From Kalmusia sp. IMI 367209 (lineage: Eukaryota; Ascomycota; Dothideomycetes; Pleosporales; Didymosphaeriaceae), in assembly GCA_027946365.1 (NCBI GenBank), contig JAPEUQ010000009.1, forward strand, positions 1,798,001 through 1,862,000: a DNA stretch of 64,000 nt, written 5' to 3'. Both the position numbers and the translations under genes were made by a program. Of this stretch, positions 23,101-35,000 are shown piece after piece. The number at the start of each line of letters is the position of its first letter. Position 1 is the first letter of the stretch. The notes under the pieces were generated by a model that saw only the letters and a list, made by a program, of their open reading frames with translations, was not told where the DNA came from and did not search any database.

Positions 23101-23163
23101 CATAGTTACGGGAGGTGAAGATGGACGGCCGGCGGCCGAGGTGGGATGGCTTCCACGATACAT
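20146..23163 (-). CDS. Zn2Cys6 transcription factor, zinc cluster in mid-protein
   Basis: Fungal Zn(II)2Cys6 regulator of 947 aa. Exons 22175-23163, 20807-22049 and 20146-20757. The first intron sits just after the cluster (donor GTAAGT, acceptor AAAG preceded by a CTGAC branch site); the second is GTGAGT...TTAG. The cluster has Cys at 301, 304, 311, 318, 321 and 328 (CX2CX6CX6CX2CX6C) in 'ACLTCREKKIKCEPGYPKC'. It is preceded by a conserved block ('GLCYIFEDGSHCR', 'NPSWGVTKAGKPRKRLAQ') and by 250 disordered Ser/Pro/His-rich residues. The middle-homology region follows ('LTMHLLDLYFLHAGRATYGMF', 'CCRRTFWSGFLMD'). This arrangement reminds me of the RosA/NosA group of developmental regulators, an impression only. 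Start is the first in-frame ATG; no upstream exon is visible. Confidence 0.88.
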
Positions 23164-25194
23164 TGGCTGGCAGGCCACATAGAGCGATAAGGAACAACAA
23201 GATATAAACTAGGGCACTTTGGAGATTCAGGGCAAGGCTTAACCTTGACTGTTGATGCAGGGACGGCACCAGCTCGCCGTCAGACAGTCGGACACATGGA
23301 GGCAGGACTCGCAGGAGAGGGTCGGGAAGGTGGCCAAAGGACTGCAGAAGCACGATTGCGTGCGTCTGTATTGTAACGAATACCCGCAGTGAAGTCTGCA
23401 AGACAGCAAGGTTCAGAGAAGAGCCAACGGAAGTCCCTAGTCCGTGCAGGGCTGACGTCCACCCCTCCGGCTGCTCCTGGACCACAGCCGAAGAGGCATG
23501 GACGGGATGCGCGTGTAGGAGCGCTGTAGGGGCCTAAGCTCGGGAAGACTTACAGGCACAGTTTGCGGCGCGGCTTCCTAGGTCCGGAGGCAGGCTGGGC
23601 ACAAACGGAAGGGCGTTCCAGCTGGCACGGGTACGACAGGGAACGATAGCAATAAATTTGATAATACCGGGTAGGAGAGCAAGATGAAGACAGGAATCTG
23701 TGCGAATGCGTGCTGCGGTAGAGACGACAGCTGGACAGGGGTAGACAGGGGATGTGTTCAGGACCAGCCAGCTATCACCCCAGTTGAATAAGTTCTGCCA
23801 GGAACATGGACGTGGAGCTCTTGCTGTTTGAGAGCCGAGTGAGGGAATGGCCCGGGCGGGCAATATTGGCGATGTAGGGTGCTGGTCGCCGGCAGAGGGT
23901 GCTGCCCGGGGCACCCGCTGCGTAGTGTGTCTGGCCGCTGCGTGAGGTGCAGCGTGCTGCAGGCGCAGCAGTATAGTACGGACTTGAATGCGCGTGGCGG
24001 TTGGGATGGTGCTGCTCAGGCCCTCAGATCTCGCTCCAACAACGGCCCTCGGCGCTGGCCAACCGCGAGTGCTCCCGCAGCTCACTGGTGCCGATCATGC
24101 AGCGTGGGCGGGATGCAGCGAACAGGCTCCTTGTTATTGCGGCAAAATCCCGTGAGAATTGCTGCTGCAGAGGGCCTTCAATGAGAAAGCGAGCAGCCAA
24201 TAAGCTTCACATAGATTAGTTTCAAAGTGCCCCCGATGCACACACTCTCTGACTGCGACGCGGCCTGAACGCATGCATGGCGGCATGCCGTGACAGACTG
24301 CTTTTCCGCTGCGTCTGAGAGACCCCGCAGCACAGCACGCCCTGTCGCGCGTGAGCAGCCGCTCTGTGCAAAGACGGGTAGGGTGAACGGTTGGGCGCCG
24401 TGACGGATCGTTGCGAGCCTAAAGCGGCGTCGAATCGCTCGGGAGTGCAGCGCAGCAGCCGTCCGCTGAGTGGAGCTTGACCCCAATGGCATCCCAGTCG
24501 TCTTTCTTGCATGTCGGGGACGTATGCATGCCACTTTGTGCGTGCGCATGCTAGCGGATAATGGGCCTGCTAAGGGTGCAGCGTACCAGCCTACGGCCTC
24601 GGGTCCTTCGAAACTCTCTTCGACGTAGCGCATTCCAGGCCGACAGGCCAAATGAACAGGTGCGTACGCGAGCCGGTTGCTGGCCTATTGAAGCGGCTGG
24701 CGGCGCGGCCGGGCGCCTCAGGTGCCGGCCGTCACGATCCTGGTGGTCTGTGAGCAAACGCCACACATCTTGGACACATCCTTCTCTGAGATGCAGCTGG
24801 GTGTTCCAGCGTGAGGCGTGAAAGCGAGACCGAACGTCTCCGATCCCGGCAGATGGAAGCCGGCGACAAGAGCCGTGTGGAGAAAGCAGGGGCGAGAATG
24901 GGGTCAGTGAAAGCGTTTCCGCGCCGTTTCATCGACGCTGGAGGGTTTGTGCGTTGCAATATTGGAGGCCAGATATCACGTGACCTTGACACCTCTAGTT
25001 GCGCTAGTGACTAAGCATGCTAGCAGGGCCCTCTGTGGTCAGAACATCGAAACCTTGGAATGAAGTCAGGTCGATCTCTCAACTCCACCTCTTGCGACCG
25101 CATCCGGCCCTGCATCGTCCGCAGCCGTATCACTTGTACTCTTCCTATCCCTCTATTCTAACCCTATCATATACTAGACAGACAGCTATTCGAG
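23164..25194. other. divergent intergenic, Zn2Cys6 factor/WW gene
   Basis: 2.0 kb, GC-rich in the middle, holding two divergent promoters and probably a long leader for the transcription factor. The 183-codon open frame around 23534-24085 has no ATG start and no family resemblance. Nothing else supported. Confidence 0.55.
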
Positions 25195-26125
25195 ATGGCG
25201 GACGACAAAGGTCAAAAGAGCCCTTCGCGCGCTCCAGCGTCAGAGCCGCTCAAGACCAACCAGGCAGATGCGCAAAACCAAGGCGTCGACGGCGCCCATT
25301 CTCAACGGAGTGGTTCCGAGTCACCTCCTAGCCGCAAGTCATCAAAACACGATAGGGAGATCGCGACGGCGCTCGCAACGCAGGATGCTCCATTGCCCTA
25401 TGATGATGCGCCCCCGCTGCCCGACGAAGCCCCACCAGAAGACGATGGATGGACGTTCGAGTGGGATAATAATGCTGGCGCTTACTACTTCTACAATCGC
25501 CTTACGGGCAAGTCGCAATGGGAGAATCCTCGAGTGTCTCAGCCCTCCACGACAAATTACGGATCGTACGACAGGTTTGCTAACAACTTATTACTATCTT
25601 GCTTGCTATCTTATCCTAATCCGTGCCTTTCGCAGATATGCGGACAGCTCAACAGTTGGTCCCACTACGCATTCTGGAGCGCCCAGCACCTCGTCTCCGC
25701 CTAAGCGCAAATATGGCGGCTACAACCCAGCCATACACGGCGACTATGATCCGAACGCAGACTATGCTCTGGACGCTGAGAAGGAAGAGGAGGAGGCGGA
25801 GGCGGCTGCCACGGCCGCGGCCGCCGCTGCTGCAGGTCTTCCAGATCCTAACAATGGAGATTATTCCACCACAGCCCACTTCAACCGCTTCACCGGTCGT
25901 TTCCAGCAAGCCGGAATGAACCCGGAGTATCACAATGATGAGAATAAAAGCAAACGTCAGATGAATGCTTTCTTTGATGTCGATGCCGCTGCTAATAGCC
26001 ATGACGGTCGCAGCCTCAAAGCTGAGCGGCGCGGCAAGGCCCTTTCAAAAAAGGAGCTGAAAGCATTCAAGGAAAAGCGCCGTGATAAGAAAGAAGAAAA
26101 GCGTCGTGCGTGGCTCAGAGACTAA
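25195..26125 (+). CDS. WW-domain protein with charged C-terminus
   Basis: 289 aa in two exons, 25195-25574 and 25636-26125; the intron splits an Arg codon between 'YGSYD' and 'YADSSTV'. One WW domain spans about 84-113: Trp86 and Trp109 are the signature residues, with 'YYFYNRLTGKSQW' between and Pro112 after. WW domains bind Pro-rich ligands. The C-terminal half has a Glu/Ala-rich helix, then 'AHFNRFTGRFQ', 'RQMNAFFDVDAAAN' and a strongly basic Lys/Glu-rich end ('LSKKELKAFKEKRRDKK'), likely coiled coil. This C-terminal text seems to me conserved in fungal WW proteins of uncharacterised, possibly splicing-related function. Start ATG gives 'MADDKGQKSPS', with no in-frame alternative closer to the domain. 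Confidence 0.85.
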
Positions 26126-26700
26126 AGTTAGGTGGTAAGAAATGATAATTAAGAGTGCCTTCCAGACGACGACTAATGCGGACCATAGTGGGTGTATCAC
26201 TGCGGCTGCCAGCCTTTTGCTTTGAAAGTCGTCATATTTGCATTCTAGGCATATGATTCTGTATTAACATTGGAGGAATGTTTGTAGTCCTTGTTTAGTC
26301 TAGTACTTGTGTTTGCTTATGTGCTGTGCCGCCCAGTACCAGGGTTTGTTGGGTCGCATCGGCTTCGGCTCTGCAGCGTGCGACATTGGTAGCAGCCGAC
26401 GAGCATGCCAACGGAACCAAGGTATAGCTGTCAGCCAGATGCTATTTAATCATCCACTTCATTCATGCTCTATCGCGTGTCCCAGCGCCATCTCAGTGAA
26501 TCTGGTGTAGGCAATCGTCGGATTCTACTCGCCCAACGCCACATCAAACTTCTTTCGCCCTACGTACGGGGCCCACGTGGCAGGCTCCAGCCTCCCGGCG
26601 CTATACCTCACATCCTAACGTTTCGGAGAATGTCGTGGGTGCTAGATGCAAGGATGGTGAGCAATATACGATCCTTGGTTTGCAATCCTCCTTCCACCCT
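26126..26700. other. intergenic between convergent genes
   Basis: Short 3'-to-3' spacer between the WW gene and the Yar1-like gene. Nothing else seen. Confidence 0.6.
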
Positions 26701-27388
26701 TCAACCGTCTTTTGAGGCGTCCCCAGACTTCAGACGGTCCATTTGCCTTGTTACGTCTTCGAGTGCACTTCCACCACCCACTGCACCGGAGCCGTTCTGG
26801 GCTGGCTCGCCTTGCGAATCGGCCCCCAGTTCTTCGCCTGATGATTCGCCCGTCTGTCCAATGCCTTTCTCGAGTTCTTCCACAGCCCCAAGCAACCATT
26901 CGACCACGTCTCCCTTGTCATTTATCTCGGCCTCGAATACGGCGTCGTGGCCGGCCTTATTTATTATCGTGACGTCGGCGCCGGACTTGACCAGCACCTT
27001 GACGCACTCAAGATGTCCATTGAGGGCAGCCCAGTGCAGCGCCGTATTGCCCGCGTCGTTAAGAGCGTTGATAAGCCCCGATGCAGACGCCGAAGCCATG
27101 TCCGTTTCAAGAGAGAAGAGAAGCCTCATGATGTCTGTGGGCTGCAGTCAGCATCTAGCTCGCCGAAACATTCAATATACCTCTGGCGGGAAGGCTCTTA
27201 CCGACATGTCCGTTCGCAGCGGCATAGTGCAGTGCCGTGTTCTTGGAGTAGGGATCAACTGCTGCGGCGACCAGCTCGGCCTTCGATTGCTTGACCTGGG
27301 CGGAGAGGTCGGACAGGTAGGTGGAAAGCTCGGAGACCTCGTTGATGCGTGCGAGATAGAGGATCTCGTCGACGGTGTCTTCGTTCAT
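26701..27388 (-). CDS. yar1: ankyrin-repeat protein, Yar1-like
   Basis: 206 aa in two exons, 27202-27388 and 26701-27134, joined 'AANGHV|DIMRLLF'. It carries two to three ankyrin repeats: 'YSKNTALHYAAANGHVDIMRLL' and 'AGNTALHWAALNGHLECVKVLVKSGADVTI', then 'AGHDAVFEAEINDKGDVVEWLL'. The size, the N-terminal 'DEILYLARINEVSEL' helix and the acidic Gly/Glu-rich tail match yeast Yar1. Yar1 is the dedicated chaperone that protects ribosomal protein Rps3 until it joins the small subunit. The orthology is from layout and sequence feel, not from a search; a generic small ankyrin protein is the alternative. Intact. Confidence 0.85.
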
Positions 27389-29756
27389 GGTGGCTGTCGA
27401 TGTCTGTATTGCGAGACGCCCGTCCAGATGTCAGTGTCGCTTGTCGCTTGTCGCTCGAGAAATTTCTGGTGGGGGCCGGGAAGGCACGCTCTCCGCTAGT
27501 CGAACTCGGCTTAGCTCGGCGACCAAAGCCGACCCGCGTCTGCTGCAGGTGGTATTCGCCGAAACACCATCCTCGCTCACCCACACCCTCACATTCTTTC
27601 TCCCCCCTTGGACATGCTGTACGACGTGTTCGTGGATCTCAATCATCCGTTCGTTATCTTCGTCGCCGCGCTCGAATCTCTCGATTTGTCAAGCGCCCCG
27701 GCAGTGCTTTCCGCATGCTCCTGCCTCACTATAGGGCGCAATATGGCAGCCGCCTGCAATATAACAATTCTGGCATACGTCAGTCGGAAACTTTGAAACC
27801 CCTCCAACGGCGGCCCTTTGGTGTATTGGTACTCAAAGACTCAATATGGTACTCTTCTTTCTTCTATCGATTTTCACAAAGTCATTTCTCCTATCGGTCC
27901 ACTCTGTTGCTATTTTGTCGAATGCTCTTCTTCCAACATGCCTTCACTGACGCACCATCCGCATGCTTGCGACCCTGGCCGCTGCAGATACACAGGATGA
28001 GCGGTCGCCTTTTCCCCTCAGGCATATTGGTTCCGAACCGCATAAGAGATGCCAACTGTCCCGAGTGACTGCACATGCCAATCCACTTTTTAAGGGCTGT
28101 ACACTCGCTCGATGTATCTTAAATAGGCAGGCATACTATGCTTGAATAACTAACAACAGCAAGTGCTACGAAGCAACCACGTCTACCCCAGCGTCTCCAC
28201 CAGCCTCCGCTGCGCCACCTAACCCCATCACCCGGTCCGCACCCGACGAGCATCTGCTTTTATGAAGCAGATACGACGGAGGGTCGAGATCCTGCCTTTT
28301 ACAGTTCATTCATTTCGCGCTCTTGGCATGTGTTGTTTCTCGGTTCTGCTCTCTCAACAATCTACTCGGCCTGAGCCTCCTAATTAATATCACAAGGGCG
28401 GCATTAGCTCGCTACCACAGCAAATGTTGGTGACGCTGCGTACGATCAGTCTACATGCAGGATCGCCACAGTAGCTAATATGGCTCTATATGATGCATCA
28501 CGCTACCATATATTTCCGATTCGCAGCCGACCTTCTTGTGACTATCATCGCACAAGTATAGCCGACCTTCCTATAACTATCATAGCACAAGTATAGCCGA
28601 CTCGTTGGGGAAGCGGTGAATGATCTGCAGGTACCGCAGCGCTCCCGCCTCATTAGCCGAATCGGGGCGCTCTGGAACTGCCCTGGGACACTATGAGCGA
28701 CATGCGTCGCTGTACTCCGATGACGCGGGCTGTGGTAGATCAAAGCATATACAGATAGCATATGGCCAGAACAACAAGGTTCAATTCAGCCCATATCTCC
28801 GTCGCTCCGATTCCCGATGTCCGGATATCTTGCGTGACACTTTATTCTTTCCTTTCGAGTGTTTTCTCAGCTTTCTGTGCGATCTTGAGCTGGTCCCGGG
28901 GCTTGTTCCATGCCCACCTGCCACGGTCATCCATGTGCTGACGGCATCTAAGGTGTTACCGTCGATATTGTTTGCTCGCCATTATACCTGTCCTGGTCTC
29001 CTACTTTTTGGCCGCACGTGGCAGTCTCTTGGCTTCAGCAGCTAAATGCGTCTCTTTTCTGAACAGCGCTGCTTTACCCTGTTACTGCCGCCAAGGCTGC
29101 AGCCGCGGGAGTTGTGTATATGCTTCTTCCGCGTTTCGTACGAAGGGCAAATATGGCGCACGGCACGACTCTGCACCACACGGTGGCTGAAACGTTGGCG
29201 AGTGCCGGTAGCGGTGCAAAAAAAGAAAATATAGAGGATCGGAAGGAACCATGTGTGTGCGCTCGGTCGGCAGCGCCCCTGAGATCTGGCCCGCAGACGT
29301 GCACAGGACATTTTACATTTCATATTTCATGTACGGTAATGTTGCTTTCGAAACATGACTGAGCCTTGGCATGTTCGACCGTCCTGTACCACCTCAACAG
29401 CCATCCCACAGGCAACGTCATGAGCATGTACCAGTACATTGCAGTGTAACATGGTCACTAGCAGGGCATTGCATCGGAATAGTCTGAGCTATTAACCGAT
29501 GCAAGGTTACGTAATGCATACATATGAGCCGGGGGGTTCTCCAAGAACGGCCACAAACAAACTTTATGCTCGTGATAGCACATGCAAAAGGTCCGCCACA
29601 ACAAACTCCATCGAATCGCAATTGACCCATCGACGTGCACTCACGCACAGTCCTTTTTGTCGAATGCTCACAAATGAGAATCACAAAAGAACAACACACA
29701 GCTCATCATCATCATCAACGCATTTAGAGTCAAACCGCGAGCTGAACAATCTCCCA
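27389..29756. other. gene-poor stretch
   Basis: 2.4 kb with no supported gene. The first part is the Yar1-like promoter; the last part is the 3' side of the 29757 gene. Open frames are short and mutually overlapping. Contains the 35-bp tandem duplication at 28526-28595. Confidence 0.5.
28526..28595 (+). repeat. tandem duplication of 35 bp
   Basis: Two head-to-tail 35-bp units (28526-28560 and 28561-28595), both starting GCCGACCTTC and ending GCACAAGTATA, followed by the first bases of a third unit. They differ at about four positions, mostly G/A or C/T transitions. Function unknown. Confidence 0.85.
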
Positions 29757-31205
29757 TCATTCCCACTCTCCCACTCTCCTCCCTCTCAATCCCGCAATCA
29801 ACTCACCCATCATTCTTCGTAGGCAACAACAACCCTCCTCCCCATCCCCTCCCTCCGTCCATCGCACCATCCTCTCCACAGCTTTATTCACGCCTCCTTC
29901 CACCATCTCCAGCCAGCCACCCGTCCACATCTTCTCTCCCGCCCTTTCCACGCCCTCGGCAACATGCAGGACACTGCGTGTGCTGCGCGAGCGCTGGATG
30001 GGCTCGACATGCTGTGCTTCGAGCGCATCGAGCGAAGAGGCCGCGTCCTCGGTGGACGCCGCACGTCCGGGCGAGGCCGAGCGGTTAGGGTAAGGAGAGA
30101 TGTAAGCAGTCGATGCCGGCGGTAGGCTTGGGGTTGTAGGCTGGGGCTTGGAGAAGAAAGCGCGGTGCGCGGCTAGGTATTCGTCGCTTGAGCGTGTGGC
30201 TAAGTTGCGAGGCAGAAGGTATGGGTTCGCTGGCGATGTCGAGGCTGTCGTGTATACCTGTCGCTCTGGTACAATCGACATGCTGTTGTGTGGCGTGGCG
30301 TGCGTGGGTGTCTTACAGGGCGGCAGTGAGGGTGAGGGAGGGGTATGCCGCGGTGTGGTTGCTGAGAATTTGCGCAGACGGATGGGGGACTCGTTTGTGC
30401 GCGAGGGTGTTGCTGATGTTGTTGCCGTCGCTGGAGTTCTTCCGCTAGATAGATTCGTGTCCGTGGAAGAGGATGAGGGTAGAGGCGTGTACTTTGAGGG
30501 TTTATCGATGGGCTTGCTCTTCTTTTCTACCGCATTTCCGTGTCCCCAGATGCGCTTCCACCATACCCCTTTCCTTGCGTACTTCGTCTGCTCTTTTGCA
30601 GGGGCGTCGGGCTGGAATGTTTTAGGCGGCAAGTTGATCAACCAAACGAGCAGTGACCATAAAAGTCCTATGCCCAGGAGCGTGAACAGAAAAAGCTGAA
30701 CTGGGAACGGGACGTCCGGGAGTGTAAATTCACCACCTGGCATGATGAACCTGGCGCAGGGATAGTACTGAAGATCAATATCGTGAGTGGCATTCCTACT
30801 CTCCCCAACGACGCGGTGATCAAAGAGCGTGAGCGGGTAAGATCGTGCAGTCGGTGCAGTAACATGTGACAAGGAGGAGGGAACTTGCGCAAGAGCCGCT
30901 TTGGCTTCTCCTAAGGTGGAAGATGTAGACCGCGGAGATGACGTCTGTGCGTATAAAGCAAAAGACGGGACGCTCGTTGCTGGGGCATCGGGATGCAAGA
31001 GGGCAATTTTACTGGATAACTCATATGAGTGAATTGCCACTTTTTCTGGGTCTCGAGAGGCGACGCGCTTGACGAGCGTGCTTGCGAGTTCTACCCACCG
31101 CACTGTTGTGCGCGTGATAGTCACCGTTGTCGAAATTGTTAGGAGGGCGTCGACGTGATCGCTGGAGATATGTGTGGAATGAGGCTTGATAGCTGCCGGT
31201 GCCAT
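29757..31205 (-). CDS. single-pass membrane protein of unknown function, 482 aa
   Basis: One uninterrupted exon from an ATG at 31205. The N-terminal 165 residues have no classical signal peptide but include 'NATHDIDLQYYPCARFIMPGGEFTL', which could be lumenal. One clear membrane helix lies at about 169-190 ('LFLFTLLGIGLLWSLLVWLI'), followed by basic 'KYARKGVWWKRIW', suggesting a cytosolic C-terminus. The remaining 270 residues are disordered, Ser/Thr/Pro-rich, with an amphipathic C-terminal stretch containing 'CCC' (possible palmitoylation). I do not recognise a family. Length, ATG and the clear membrane topology support a real gene. Confidence 0.75.
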   Translation of the reverse strand: MAPAAIKPHSTHISSDHVDALLTISTTVTITRTTVRWVELASTLVKRVASRDPEKVAIHSYELSSKIALLHPDAPATSVPSFALYAQTSSPRSTSSTLGEAKAALAQVPSSLSHVTAPTARSYPLTLFDHRVVGESRNATHDIDLQYYPCARFIMPGGEFTLPDVPFPVQLFLFTLLGIGLLWSLLVWLINLPPKTFQPDAPAKEQTKYARKGVWWKRIWGHGNAVEKKSKPIDKPSKYTPLPSSSSTDTNLSSGRTPATATTSATPSRTNESPIRLRKFSATTPRHTPPSPSLPPCKTPTHATPHNSMSIVPERQVYTTASTSPANPYLLPRNLATRSSDEYLAAHRAFFSKPQPTTPSLPPASTAYISPYPNRSASPGRAASTEDAASSLDALEAQHVEPIQRSRSTRSVLHVAEGVERAGEKMWTGGWLEMVEGGVNKAVERMVRWTEGGDGEEGCCCLRRMMGELIAGLRGRRVGEWE

Positions 31206-32052
31206 AATTTTCTACTCTTCCCAAAGGGTCAACTTATGAGCAATGGTGTTTTGAGGGTATGTGGGATATGCAGAGGACCTTGTTGCAAGAAAAGTGTACG
31301 GTGCAGAGTCGAAGGCCTCACAGGAAAGCTTGAAGATGTAATAGTCTTCGAAATTACCGAAACTTAAGGATATCGAAAGGGAGATACATTGCGGGCATAT
31401 AATGACATGCTCACCTAACTATTGTTCCCTTCCACCATACTCACTGTCTAAATAGTCACTAATTGCTTGAATATAGGCATTCTTCTCCAGCCCAGCACTG
31501 AATGTAGCAGCGTGATGCTTGAGTATCTGTCAATACCACCTTCCTGGAGCTGGATCTTAAAGATTCACTTGAGCATCAGCAACATAGCCCAGAGTATGTG
31601 ATATAAGAACTAGTAATACTTCATATTAAGGGTGAACACCTAAAACATAGTACGCAATTGTGACATTCCAGTCTTCCAAAGAAGCTGTAAAAGACAAACG
31701 CCACCCGATGCGATACAGCCAGTCTAAGCTCTCGCGCTAAGGTTTAACATCTAGCATTGTGACAACATAATAAAGAAAGACTTTTAACATGAATATCCAG
31801 ACCCGATGCTAAATAGCGTGGAAACACAGGATATGTAGAAGAAAAATGGGTGAGTTGTCTGCGAGCCCGCTGATAAAAGCGTTTTGGATTCGGCGTTGTC
31901 TGATGGCAAGACGCGTTCTTGACGGAACCTTGCGATGCATTTGTAGAGGTGCAACAGTGTGGAAGGCGATCGCACGAGCGTGAAGACCCATAGTATTGGG
32001 ATCGGACCTCTGTTGGGTAGGTGATATGAGAAGATTGTACGACGCAGAAGCT
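31206..32052. other. intergenic, AT-rich
   Basis: Promoter side of the 29757 gene and 3' side of the ABC transporter (both on -). AT-rich, stops in all frames, no supported gene. Confidence 0.6.
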
Positions 32053-35000
32053 TCAGCGGCGATTGAAGTTGAGATAACGAGCCTAGTTATGGTCAGGAAA
32101 ATCATCACCACGTAATCATAGACAGAGAGCTTACAGCGATGAATAGAAGGAATAGACTAGACCCAATAAAGGCCGCGAGGATGCCCAGATCGCGCCAGCG
32201 GTTACTGAATTCGAGGCCAAGTGGCTCGAAGAACTGATCACCAACCTTGTATGCACAATACTGACAGAAGTCGGTGGCATTGTCAACAATATAGCCTGGT
32301 CCGTTATTCTTGAAGTAGTCGCTCATGTAACTACCACAATCCTGTCCCTCTGGCGCACGGAAGCTGTTGAGCTCGATCTGCGTGCATTGAACCGGTCGGT
32401 CATGAAGTTCAGTTACGATCATACCGCCAACGAGGCGAGTCATAGGGTTAAGCTGATAGAGCCATGCTCGCCAGAACCCGGGGATCTGTGGTTTCGGTAT
32501 AGTGACACCGCAGAAGAGGGCGAAAATAACGATAACGAAGGGGTTGATGAGCGACGAGATGAACGGATCGGGAGTAAGAGCAGCGAGTGCCTGCGCCAAC
32601 GTGACAGAGAATATCTCAGTGATGAGAATGATAAGGAACTGGTAGCCGGCGCGAGATGACTCTGAGTTGAGGCCCGGAATGTAGTAGATGGGGAGGAAGA
32701 AGGAAACAGCACATAGAATATTGTACGGCATCTCGGCAACGACCATTGAGAGCGCGAATGGGAATGTCTTGTACGCCTTGGCCATCTGTTCGCGGTAAGA
32801 GATCATACGGGAAACGGCGTATTTGGGTTCGACCTGGGCGAGAATAAGAGCTGGCAGAACGGTAACCTGGAAAATAACGAATACGCGGTACTGGAGCGAG
32901 GAACGCGAGTCGTCGAGCTGGAGATACATCAATCCGGTCAACAAGGCAATGATGACGTGATTGAATAGTCGTGTGAAGCCGTAGTTGGGAGATCTCCAGA
33001 AAGCGAGATTCTGACGCTTATTGACCTTCTTGATCTGATGCCATAGCGGAGTGGCATATTCCTTCTGTTCCACAGGCGCAGCAGCACCAACTTCAGCGAT
33101 ACGACTCTCCTTCATGCGAACGATATCTGCCTGGATTTGTGCAAACTCTGCAGAGTCACGCCACACATCAGCCCAATCATGCTTGCCAATGCGAGGAGTA
33201 GATCCTGCACCGATTGCATCCAACATCCACTCGGCGGGGTTTGCATCCGATGGACAGTCTGCGCCATGGCGATGGAAATAGTCGAGGAGAGCATGGGCGT
33301 CCTTGCCGATATCGCCGAAGTAGACGCACTGGCCACCGCGTTGCAACAACAAAAGTCGATCGAAATTCTCGAAAAGAGCTGAGTTTGGTTGATGGATTGT
33401 GCACAGAATCGCCTGTCCCGCCGCAGCCAGCTTTCGCAGGAATCGTACGATATTGAAAGCACTCTGGGAGTCAAGGCCTGAAGTAGGTTCATCCAGGAAC
33501 AACAGAAGTTCTGGTTTGGCGGCTAATTCGACTCCGATTGTCACACGTTTACGCTGCTCAACTGCCAGTCCGGATTCTGGGTCACCAATGATAGCATCTG
33601 CCATATCTTCCATCTCTAAAAGAGAGATGACTTCTTCAACATAGGCATATTTCTCTTCCTGGGAAGTCTCGAAGGGTTGGCGGAGGTCTGCAGAGAAGCG
33701 AAGCGCCTCGCGAACAGTCTGAGCTGGTTCCTAATCACATGTTAGTCGATCGACATGAGAAGGAAAGAAGTCGTCTCTCTTACATGGACATCAAGCTGCT
33801 CTGCGTATGCCGTACCTCGCTGGAAGGCAATACCCGGTGGCTTGCCGTCGACAAGCTTTTCGCCAGAGATCACACCAATGTTCTTACGAGCGGCGAGCAC
33901 ATCAAGAAGCGTTGTCTTACCAGCACCTGATGCACCCATGAGCGCAGTGAGCTGGCCAGGTTTCACGTAACCGAATATGTTGTTTAGCAGTCTCAATTCT
34001 CCGGATGGAACGGGAACATCATAGCACAAATCTTCCCAAGTGAGCACAGCCTTTGACGTGATGTTCAAGCCAGAACTTGCATCGGTGTCTGCTTCTTTTC
34101 GGTTCCGCTTGTCGCGCTTCTCGCGAAGTCTCTCATTCAATGTCTTGAGCTCCTTGTCCTCTTTGACGAAGAAGGTCACAGTTCGTCCCCCAGCGCCCCA
34201 CTTGATGTACTCGCCGAGGAATACATTGGCAGTTAAGAAGCCAACGATGAGAACAACCGTAATCCCCCAATTACGCCAAAGGTCACCTGTTAGGTATGAA
34301 AATCCGATTCTGATGTAATCAGTGCCAGAGACAAGCGTAGACCCTGCTTGGGAGCCAGGCAACGTGCAAACTTGAGCATTGATGTTGTCGTAGCTGGGAC
34401 CGTTAGGAATCAACGAGGTACCGGCGCAGGTCAAGTCGAGGCGTCCAAACTCGTTCATCATGAGAGCCGAGAAGGCAAGGCCAAGCGCGTTGACGTAAAA
34501 TATCCATCTCAGCCATACTTGTTCCGACTGCCATTGAATGATGTACCCAGACGTCAATATGAACAGCGTAATGATGGTGGCAGCTAGACGGATAGCGACA
34601 TCGAAATCCGGACAGAGGCAACCAACCGTGCGGAAGAACAAAGTCATGGCGAGATAACCGGTGATGATCATGAGGACGAAAATGAAGAAGGCGCCAGCAT
34701 CGCGAACTAGACCGGTCATGAAGTAGACGATGATACTGAAGACCAGGATTTGTGCCGAGGAGAACAGCAGATCAACACCAATTTGTGCTATCCATAGCGC
34801 CGACGGGCGATGGAAGGTAAATGCACGATGTTTGTTGACAATCGGTCGCCCCAGCATGACACCAGGTAGTTCAGAAAAGGCATTGAAGGCATTGAATAGG
34901 AGGGCGATGAATAGCACACCACCCCGAGTGAAAGCGCCATCCGAGGTGGTAGGGAGGTCCAGCCAGACAGTTCCGATGACGATGGCAATAACGATGGAAG

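Noticed and set aside
23534..24085. 183-codon open frame on -
   Set aside because: No ATG start; Arg/Ala/Pro composition of GC-rich non-coding DNA; no domain.
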